A stretch of 64,000 nt of DNA from Gaeumannomyces sp. JS-464 (Eukaryota > Ascomycota > Sordariomycetes > Magnaporthales > Magnaporthaceae): positions 10,869,501-10,933,500 of the forward strand of contig NGZR01000001.1 in the NCBI GenBank assembly GCA_002197995.1, read 5' to 3'. Position 1 is the first letter of the stretch. Every line of letters begins with the position of its first letter. Positions 55,801-64,000 of this stretch are shown one piece after another. Under the pieces are notes generated by a model. That model searched no databases, was not told the DNA's origin, and saw only the letters and a program-made list of their open reading frames with translations. The position numbers were made by a program, and so were the translations under genes.

Positions 55801-57569
55801 GTGGGCCTGGAAGGAGGGCTGCTGCTGGAAGGACCCTGAAGGGAAGATGGACGGCGCCGTGTGCATCGACGGGGCAACGCTCTCTGCGTCCCCCCGCCGG
55901 CGCTCCGGGATGGTGTCCATGCCGAACTGCTGCATCGTCGTCGGCCCCGTCGGCGACAGGTTCCGGACGCTGCTGCCGTTGGACCGCATCGACTGGTTCG
56001 ACGTCTGCCGCATCTCCCGGCGCTGGGCCCTGGCCGCGCCGCCGCCACCGCTGCCGCCGGCATTGGGGTTGAGGCTGGCTCTCGACGAGGTGGATCCTCC
56101 TCCCAGCAGTCCCGTCTCGCTGTGTGCGGGCGTCGGGCCCCTAGAGCTCCGCTTCGTCCGCAACGAGGTGTCCGACACCTTGCGCGTCCCCCTGGTCCAG
56201 ACCGAGCCCGCGCTCCGGGTGATGCGGTCAAACACGGTCTCGTTGCGGGCCCGCTCCTCCTCCTGCCACGCCCGGCCCTCCCTCGGGTTGAGGCCCGGCA
56301 GGACGCGCTCTCGGAGGGTCTGGATAAAGGCCAAGGCGGCCCTCTTGTTGTTGGCGTCCGACATCTTCGAACCCTCGGTGAGGTTCAAGGGGCTCCCCGG
56401 GACCAGCAACACGTCAAGCCTACTCTCAAGCTCTTGGAGTATTTCCTCGAAGTCCGGGGATTTGACCTTTGCGCCCTCGGTGCGCTCGCGCAGGACGTTG
56501 AGTATGTACTTGCGGATGTTGGAGTTGATGGCGCGCGTGTCCTCGTTGCCGCGGTCCGACGGGCGCGACACCCCGGACGCGTGGACGCAGATGAGGATGA
56601 GGTAGAGGCATGTCAGGAGGCCGTACGAGATGTCGCGAGCTCGGGTCACGTCTTGAAGGGAGGATCCTGGGGACACCGCTCTGGCTGTGGTGCCAATCTC
56701 GGACAGAGCCCGTGCCAGGAGAATCACGGTGGCCGCCCAGAGAGCCATTCTAGTCTATCGAGACACGAGGACGTTTAGCACAGTGCCTTGTCAAGAAGCG
56801 CAAGAACCTCGTCGGTGGCAAGCATAGGCACGCACCTTGGTAACACCGCCATCGGTCAAGTGGCTCTTCCTCATGGCATTCGTCGCCGCGAACACGGTCA
56901 GGGCCGCAAACACCATGGAAAAAACCGCCGTCGTGATGGCGAACGCGTTCCTCTTGGTCGCGATGTCCTGGATGGCGTTGAGGCTGTCGAACCGCATCCA
57001 GACGATGGCCCGGGCCAGCTGCAGGACCAGGTAGTGGACGGCGACGAGGAAGACGAGGGCGATGGCGAGCTTGGCCGCGAGCCACCAGCGCCACAGGTTC
57101 TGGCGCTCGACGCGGCCGCGCGCGACGAGCTCCCGCCACACGACCTTGTAGAGCCCCCACTGCAGGTAGATGCCGGCGACGACGCGGACGAACTCGCACA
57201 GGGCGAGCCAGACGATGTAGCCGTAGACGACGGCGCGGCTGTCCTTGCGGAGCCATCGGTCGAGGACGACGGTGAAGTACCAGCTGTTTGGGGGCGTAAT
57301 AACCCTTGCATCAGCAACAACCTTCCCAGCGAGATCGTGGGACAGGAGGCAGGAAAAAAGCAGACTTACAAAGCAAGCACCAGGGCGCTGTAGAGCGTGT
57401 CCTTGAACTCTGGCCATGTGGGCTGCGGCCGATGAAGCAGCGTGTGCAGAGCATAGGCGAACACGAGCGTGCAAACGAGCCATATCATGACGAAGATTCC
57501 CCCGACCAGGTCGCCCTGGACGAGGGGCGCGGCCGGGAGGCTCCAGAGCGTCTGGACTTGGACGGCCAT
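55222..57569 (-). CDS. Seven-helix membrane protein with polyglutamine cytoplasmic tail, about 733 aa
   Basis: Three exons: 57569-57370, 57304-56836 and 56754-55222, with introns 57369-57305 (GTAAGT...AAG; a downstream acceptor at 57284 is possible) and 56835-56755 (GTGCGT...ATAG with a CTAAAC branch-like site). All joins keep frame. Hydrophobic helices: GGIFVMIWLVCTLVFAYAL; YSALVLAL near the exon end; VVYGYIVWLALCEFVRVVAG; LAAKLAIALVFLVAVHYLVL; AFAITTAVFSMVFAALTVFA; MALWAATVILLARAL; SYGLLTCLYLILICVHASGV. About seven helices are followed by a soluble tail of some 430 residues, rich in Ser/Pro/Gly, with 19 glutamines in a row. The topology is receptor-like, but I cannot assign a GPCR class. 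The start may lie upstream: the frame is open past 57569, and a good 3' splice site (TTTTCGGGCAG) at about 57641 hints at an upstream exon. Confidence 0.7.
55744..55800 (+). repeat. (CTG)19-type triplet repeat coding for polyglutamine
   Basis: 18 CTG triplets plus one TTG on the plus strand read CAA then 18 CAG on the coding strand, giving 19 Gln between two His. Near-pure CAG use means the tract can change length by slippage. Confidence 0.9.
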
Positions 57570-58590
57570 GGTGGGCTGCGATGTACGGTTGGTGTTTCGG
57601 ACCTGGTACAGTCCTTGTTTGTCCCCGTCCAACCCGACCTGCCCGAAAAGAAAAACCAAATATCTGAGACCAGACTTAAGGGAAGAAAGGAAGGAGCCGG
57701 GGGAGGACAGGACAGGACAGGACGGCAAAAGTGATCGGTTCCTCCCAGAACGGGCCGTCGACGATCTTCAGCGGGAAAGACTAAGCGGCCTCAATTCAGT
57801 TTCTATTTCCCTCTTCTTTTTTTGATCCCTGCCGCTCGGCTTCGCCATGAATGGCCTCATTCCATTGACAGCCCGCCTGGCGCTCCACCAAGAGTCCCCC
57901 GTCCTGGCTCCGACAGCTCTGGCTCATTCTGGGGCTTTCCCACAAGCCCCAAGCCCAACACAGCCGTAACAGAGAGAAAAAAAAACCCACCCATCACCCC
58001 CAGGCGGTTTTTTCCGTTCAGGTCACTCAAAGTACCTCGGGAGGACACCAAGTCTCTCCTTCCCAGCCGTTCTGCCGGGCACCTTTCAGCTCTTCCTGGG
58101 AGGAAAATACGGGAAAGCCCCAACTCGGTCGACGCACGAGCCAGACACCCAGACAAGGAGGGGGGTGGTCAGGCCACCAATCGTGGGGAGAGCCAAGTAA
58201 AAAAGATCGCCCATTAGCGCCAAAATTGGGCCTCTTTTTCTCCACACGGCGGCCCAGGACTCGCTCCCCGGGGGCAGCAGCGTTCAAACGGGGTGGGCTA
58301 GTCTAGACCCTCACGCTAGCGATGTGGCGTCTGCACAGCCCTCCGCGCGCAAGGGCGCAATATTTCTTCTTCTGGCTTTGCGAGGCGGACGGACACACAG
58401 AGTCGCTGTGAGGAGGGGCGGAGATAGCGGTTCGCCCCGCGTCTCCGAACACCGGCTTGCTGTCATAAACCAGCTAGGTGGTAGGTAGGCAATCAAACAA
58501 ATTTAGACACACACAGGTAAAGCAGATTCAGGGTCTTCGTGTGTTCGAGGTGGCCAGACTGGCAGCGTCGTGGAAACTATTTGCGCTAAA
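57570..58590. other. Region upstream of the membrane protein gene
   Basis: The minus strand carries a pyrimidine-rich stretch with (CCTGT)n units near 57705-57725 and a likely splice acceptor near 57641, so part may be 5' untranslated exon and intron of the membrane protein gene. I see no independent gene. The last part is the 3' flank of the coiled-coil gene. Confidence 0.45.
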
Positions 58591-61500
58591 CTACAGAGCA
58601 ATGATATCCCCCTTGACAATAACCTTCTGCGTCGCCAGGTCCTCGCGCCCGTCGCCCGTCCTGACCAGGCACGGCTGCGTCAGAAGGTCCACCTGAACTT
58701 GTCCCCAGCCGCCGTCGCCGGCGCTCTTGCCGTCCCCGAATCGCTCGCCCAGAGTGACGAGGTCGCCGTAGCCGCATGTCTCCAGTGCGACCTGAGCACG
58801 CTGGGAGCCCATCTCCAGCGCAAAGATTCCGATGGCGCGCACGACGCCGCCCACCTGCGCCTCGGCGCTGGGGTCCAGGCCGCCATTACTAATGTGTTGC
58901 AGCTGTGCTGTGAGGTCGCGCGCCACCAGGGCTACATTCTCTTCGAAGATGGCTGCCAGTGCGGTTGTTGCTGGGCATCTCGCCGCCGTCGCCCTTATTA
59001 ATGTCGCGCAGGATGCCCGCAAACAGCCAGGCCCGACCAGCATTCGTTTCCTTGTCATGCGGGAGGTTGAGGGGCGCATTTTCCAGCTCTGCGATCAGCA
59101 AGTAATGAGCGTTAGTAACCCCGTTCAGGAGATCAAGGGCCATACAACCTACCTCTCAAGTCTGCTCCAAGAAACATTTCGAACAAAGGCATCATGATCT
59201 GGTATCCAGCACCCTGGCAACCCAGCGCGCCGAAGCCTAGCGGCATATGGAAGAAGCCGCGTAGTACCACGGCCCAGCAGATGCTCTGCACGAACCGCGG
59301 CCACGTGCTGCTGCTGCTCCCGCGGGCCAGAGACCGGGCGACGTGGTTCGTCGGATCGGCCTCGGGCTAGGCACGTACCCCGCAGGTTGCGGGACGTAGA
59401 GACTGAGGTTGCTGATGTCCTGGGCGAGCCGTCGCAGGGAGACGACCAAGTCGCTATCTGGGATCGCCGTGTACGTCCCCGTGCTGTACGCCGCCATCCG
59501 GTTCCGCAGCCCGCGCGTCTCCTTCTCGAACTTTGACTTGAGCTCAGTCACGGCTTTGCTGTTCTGCGTCTTGAGATCCTGGACTTCTGACGTGTGTCTC
59601 TTGTTGACCTCGTCCATCTCGGCCTTGTGCACAGATGTCGCATCCGTGATGATTTTGCCGAGTCTCTCCACCTCCGCCGCATGGTCTGCTTGCGCCCTTT
59701 TGAGCTCTTCCACGAATTTGTCGTTGAGCTGCTTTACCGCCGCATCGTACGCCATCTGCTGCTTGGCAAAATTTTCCTGGTGCGACTTCTCCAGGGCCGA
59801 GAACCTGGCCTGGGAGCTCGCCCTCTCGTCGTTCAGCGCCTGCGCCCAGTCTTCGACCATGTCCTTGTATTTCCTTATTTCCTTCCGTGAGTCTCTCTCA
59901 GGCCAGCGTTATGGGCTTTCTGAGACTCGACTTCGTCCCTCGCGTGGGCCAGACTCGACTGCAGCGCGGTCCTGTCTGCATCGGCGCGGGACAGCCTGGC
60001 GGCGATGTCGTCGTAGTCCCTCTTCAGGTCCGACACCTTCGTGCCCATCGTCATCTTCAGTTGAGCTATCTGGTCGTCCCGCTCTCGGATGGCCTCGCCC
60101 CGCTTGGTGGACTTGGTCCTGGAGATTCGGAGGTCTTCTTGCAATTGCCCCTTTGCTTGCTCGAGCGTTGCCACTTTGCTTCGCAGGGCGGCGATTTCGT
60201 CTTGTAGGTGTCTCTCCACCTGGCTGCTGCTTGCACTTCGGCTCCCGACAGCTTTGCTCCCTGTTGCCCTTGAGCCTTTTGTGCTCTGTGCGTTCCCTCT
60301 CTCTAGCATTTTTGGCACAAAGACCATCAAAGTCTCAACCCAGTCGATTGTTCCGTCGTCCCAACGACCAGTTCGGGAGTATATGGTAGGATCATCTTTT
60401 GGATCTGGGCCTCGCGGCTTGGGCGTTCCGATGGTGTGGGCGGTTTAAAGGCTCTATAGCTTGCCGAGACGTTCCCCGGGCCTGATGGAGCACCCATCGC
60501 GGCAGCGCCGGCGGCGACAGGATCTGCTGCTCGCCTAGGCGGCGCGTCTCCATCCGCAGAATGGTACACCCCGTGTACCGGCTGATTGTTCGCGATCGGT
60601 TGCGGTGAGAAATTGTTCTCGCCAGAACCAGACACTGGCATCTGTGGCTGGGGATATTGCCCCTCAATCACAGAGTCAGCTTCGCTCGGGGTCGCGTCGC
60701 CTGCTGTCGATGGCCTTGACCTCGCCCCGCTGGCAGCCCCATGTTCTGGGTCGCGGTGGTTGGTTCCTGTGGTGATCCCGTGGTGGGGCTCCTCGTGGGT
60801 GGCTGGTTGTCGATGGGAAACTTCTGAGTGATGTCTTCCTCGGCTCGAGATGCCATTCCCAGCTCGCTTCCTGCTGCGCCCGTCCCTTGTGGGTGATCTG
60901 CCTGGAGCGCGCCCACGACTGCCCTCTGGCTCTCGACCGTGTGGGCTGGAGATGGTGGCTCGGCTTCTGTATTCTTGAATGCATCTATACCCATGACCTT
61001 GCCATCTGAGCTCACCCGGGAGGGCACCGGCTGTCGCTTGTTAGTCCTCAACGGAAGGATGTTGGGTAATAGTTTGATGACGCTAGCTGAGACCGCCGGT
61101 AGTTTCCTTTCCGGAGAAGTCATCGGTTCTGTCGAAGCAGCTGGCATACCAGACAAGTTCGAGGGTGGCCCAGAAACAGGGGCATCTTGGAGCTCGGAGG
61201 GTATGGGAGGAACAACAGTGATGGTCGACCCATCGCTGCCCTTCCAGCCCAGGCGGGGATCGAGGACTAGGGGAGAACCGAGATAGGGCGCTGTCGAACC
61301 CGCAGTCTGATGCTGGACAGGCAGCTCTAGAGGAGCCGTCGTCGTCACAGGGGGAAGCTGAGGCGTCTGGCCTTGCGGCACGTTTTGTTGTATGGCCTGA
61401 GAGGTGTTGGGACTTGGGAAACCACGGTGGACTCCCCATGCAGCTCGGTACCCCGCTGGATAGAGCTCGAATCCGGAAACAGAGGAACAACACTCTGGCG

Positions 61501-61897
61501 GCCGGTAGCCTGCTCGAGGGCGCTACCGTCAACTGGTCTTGGGTAGAACTGTGCGGAGGTCGGCGTATATGCCTGCTCTGCTCTTGCCCCTGAGGAGGCC
61601 AGTATTGCGGTTGCGGCTGCTGCACCGGCGCCGCAGGAAAAGACCCTGCCGGGGGAGTGAAGGCGGCATCGTCGGGCGCCGCTGCTGGGACGGCGCGCGC
61701 TCTGAGACTTCTGAAACAATTTGACCAGCGTCTTCTTAGAGGAGCTGGAGACAGGCAAGGTCCTCATGTAGCCCTCCTGCTGCTTTTCCCGGCTTCATGT
61801 CTTGTGTCTCGAACCGGCCCACGCTGTCGCTGCCTTTGCGATGGCCTGACTTCCCCTGCAGGAAGGCCTTGAGCCGCTGGCTGCCCGGCTGCGACAT
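58591..61897 (-). CDS. Large coiled-coil protein of unknown function (several frameshifts)
   Basis: The start at 61897 (MSQPGSQRLKAFLQGKSGHR) is followed by a Pro/Gln-rich low-complexity N-terminus (QQPQPQYWPPQGQEQ; TPQLPPVTTTAPLELPVQ) to about 60420, then a long heptad-like coiled coil (60300-59500: HLQDEIAALRSKVATLEQAK; DDQIAQLKMTMGTKVSDLKR; EVERLGKIITDATSVHKAEM), then a globular C-terminus (WPRFVQSICWAVVLRGFFHM; GYQIMMPLFEMFLGADLR). One clear intron, 59152-59089, has GTAGGT, a perfect TACTAAC branch site and GCAG. The last exon ends VIVKGDIIAL at 58591. The frame shifts near 61780, 61560, 61400, 60690, 60340, 59900, 59350 and 58960, mostly by one missing base. Conserved-looking sequence resumes after each shift. 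I do not recognise the family. It is transcribed divergently from the HSP70-type gene. Confidence 0.6.
59089..59152 (-). other. Spliceosomal intron in the coiled-coil gene
   Basis: 64 bp with GTAGGT donor, exact TACTAAC branch point and GCAG acceptor. Joining the exons gives LGADLR-ELENAPLNL in frame, which supports the gene model around this point. Confidence 0.8.
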
Positions 61898-62582
61898 TGT
61901 GGGAGCTGGATTTTCTGGCCCGTCTGGGCCTGGGTGCTGAGATGTGGGCGGAGGGTGCGGTTCTGGACGATTGTGGCGGGAGATAAAGGCACGCGCGAAA
62001 CCTGGGGGAATCCTCGGCCTGGTGTTGGAGCTGTCGAAAAATCCGCCCCGATTCTCACCACGAAGAAAGCTCAAGCTGCGAGCACAGCCCGCCTTGCACG
62101 GTGCGACACCCGGTTGGGAGTCCAGCTACAGGCACCACCAGCTTTGCACATTGGGAGCGCGTTCTTGCACCATAAAAAAATGCCAGGTGCAGCCTGACCT
62201 GCAGCGGGAGCCAACTGGCGCAGCAGAACGCTAAGGCTTTAGCACAATGTGTTGGGCCACTACTGGCCCTGGGTCCAGGCCCCCACCCCAACACTGCCAT
62301 TCGGCACCCAATCTGCCCGACTATGCGTGCCTGGTCACACAGCCACTCAGCTCGAGGCAGGTTCGATCCCGCCTGAGGAAAAGCGCGGGCTGACACCCCC
62401 TCATTTTACTACTGTCACCCCTCCCATGGTGCCCGGCAAGGCGAAGGATCGCTCATGTGCTGAAGGAAATAACACTACACGCTTCGACGAAATCATGTCT
62501 TCCATCAACCACTTTGATCTCAAATCATCCGTGATTGATCCAACTGGGACTGATCCGCCCCTCAAACAAGTCCGCGTCCACC
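61898..62582. promoter_or_regulatory. Shared upstream region of two divergent genes
   Basis: About 685 bp separate the start codons of the coiled-coil protein (minus) and the HSP70-type protein (plus). The region is not AT-rich and shows no clear TATA box. A divergent arrangement allows, but does not prove, co-regulation. Confidence 0.5.
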
Positions 62583-64000
62583 ATGGCTGCCTCCGACCAG
62601 GTCTCTCGCTTCACAAATGTCACGACGTTGCCCGAAGACGATGATACAGACCCTCGGTTCATCATTGCCGTGGACTATGGCACGACTTACACAGGTTTGT
62701 TGCCACCATCGCTGCCCCACTGCTCCCAGCTTCCAGTGCGACTAGCTCCGTGTTGACGAGAAGCCATCCAGGAGTCGCTTGGATCCTCACCAAAGGCAGA
62801 GACGAGCGGCTGCCCACGTTCGCCGACATACGGGCGGTCCAGAACTGGGGCTCGGGCATCGGAGACAAGGTGCCGTCGGCGTACACGTACACGCCCAAGA
62901 ATGGCAGCGACTGGGGCTACGGCATCGGCGAGGGCTCCTACGTGATCCGCCTGACCAAGCTGGACCTGGAGAAGCCGACGCGCCTCAAGGCCCTCGAGCA
63001 GCTGGCCAAGACGCTCCGACACGCGGGGGAGCTGGAGTTTACTGACGATCAAGTCACCCGCGGCGAGGTCCCGCGACACCTGATCAAGTCGTCGCTTGAT
63101 GTCATGACCGCCTACCTCAAGAACGTTGCCAGGGAGGTCTACAAGGACATTGCCAACAACCGCGACCCCGCCGCGCTCGACGAATTCCCCATTGACATCA
63201 TTATAACTCACCCGGCCGTCTGGGACCAGAGGGCGAGGAACCTTACCTTTAGGGCCGTCACAACAGCATTCTCCAGCGTTTTCAGCGGCCTGCGGAGGAG
63301 GCCGGGATATGTCAGGATGACGACCGAGCCAGAGGCGTGCGCCCAGTACACGCTGCAAGATGCCAGGAGCAAGTCGCTGGAGACGATGAGAGAGGTCTGT
63401 TCCATTCCCTGGCCAGGCAGTTGTTATCTCTACGACGCACACTAACAGTATCAACTACGCAGGGAGAATGCTTCATTGTTGTTGATGCCGGCGGTGGCAC
63501 TGTTGTGAGTCCTTCCGGAGCCACCAACATCTATCCAGCGCCGGGTCCCGATGCTAACAAACATGTGCCCAGGATGTTGTCTCGTATCGCATAGACTCGG
63601 CCTACCCCAACTTGCGCATAACTCGAGTCACAAACCCCCAAGGTAAGGCCACCTCCAAGGTTCCATTATTGAGGGCCCTCCACTGACGTCCAACAGGCGA
63701 GCAATGCGGAGCGAACCAGGTTGATCGCTGCTTCCTGACTGACTTCCTCCTCGCGCGGCTGGGCGAGGAAGACTACGCGCGCCTGATGGGGCTCAAAGCG
63801 GACGAGGAGCAGCACGGCTACGGGACGCACTACGTGCTCGGCAGGGGCCAGCTCATGATGCTGGACAAGTTCGAGAGCATTAAGCACGAGTTTGCGGGCC
63901 GCAGCCCGCGGCAGCAGCTCGACAACGCCCTCCCCCTGCCGCCGGACCTCGGGATCCAGAACGACCAGGAGCGCGGCATCAGGAACGGGCACCTGATGAT
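62583..64000 (+). CDS. HSP70/HSPA12-type ATPase, N-terminal part, cut by window end
   Basis: The start at 62583 lies in a near-ideal context (CCACCATGG). Exons: 62583-62694, 62772-63394, 63463-63504, 63573-63642, 63697 to the window end. All introns have GT..AG ends; those at 63395 and 63505 contain CTAAC branch sites. The protein begins MAASDQVSRFTNVTTLPEDD and then shows the phosphate-1 loop of the actin/HSP70 ATPase fold, FIIAVDYGTTYTGVAW. IIITHPAVWDQRARN and YVRMTTEPEACAQY follow, and the phosphate-2 loop is FIVVDAGGGTVDVVSY. These features match the fungal HSP70-like family related to animal HSPA12, which lacks the classical substrate-binding domain; a role in chaperoning or signalling is inferred from the fold only. 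No stop or frameshift is present. The C-terminal part lies outside the window. Confidence 0.85.

Noticed and set aside
62265..62400. tRNA-like hairpin around GGCAGGTTCGATCCCGCCT upstream of the HSP70-type gene
   Set aside because: The T-arm pairing does not fit tRNA geometry and no acceptor or D arm can be found.

Overview
The window comes from a filamentous ascomycete, most likely a sordariomycete. The evidence is short introns with GTRNGT donors and CTAAC/TACTAAC branch sites, a Ty3/gypsy chromovirus, Tad1-type LINE and Fot1/pogo- and Tc1-type transposons, and massive C-to-T/G-to-A decay of repeats typical of repeat-induced point mutation (RIP). No organism name can be fixed from the sequence alone.

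Layout. (1) 1-7667: a RIP-destroyed chromovirus on the minus strand; the window opens inside one of its LTRs, and a 430-bp palindromic MITE sits in its integrase. (2) 7731-9362: a broken Tc1-type transposon with intact TIRs and a TA duplication. (3) 9649-10397: an island of intact coding sequence, a small secreted precursor with two identical-looking 49-residue repeats bounded by dibasic (kexin) sites. It is the only convincing gene in the first 43 kb. (4) 11059-20915: LINEs nested in one another (A and B inside D), each with a legible target-site duplication, plus two copies of a 162-bp MITE. (5) 20916-28027: a complete 7.1-kb chromovirus with a perfect 5-bp target duplication, inserted in LINE D. 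(6) 28043-43442: a pile of further chromovirus fragments in both orientations, carrying two solo LTRs of an unrelated 350-bp family, one solo chromovirus LTR, two Fot1-like elements and a tRNA-like sequence. Everything AT-rich ends at about 43.44 kb in a truncated LTR.

(7) 43.9-64 kb is GC-richer, gene-bearing DNA. On the minus strand lie a small F-box/CxxC protein, two neighbouring paralogous kelch-repeat membrane proteins that are both broken by stops and frameshifts, a seven-helix membrane protein with a 19-residue polyglutamine tract, and a large coiled-coil protein (frameshifted). On the plus strand lie a large proline-rich protein of unknown function (two frameshifts) and, at the right edge, an intact but truncated five-exon HSP70/HSPA12-type ATPase. 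The coiled-coil and HSP70-type genes are divergent and share a promoter region of about 0.7 kb.

The genes do not form an obvious pathway. The points of interest are the kexin-processed repeat precursor stranded in transposon territory, the readable nesting history of the repeats, and the decaying kelch pair next to the RIP boundary. Several gene models carry single-base frameshifts; I cannot tell consensus error from real decay in every case and say so in each entry.
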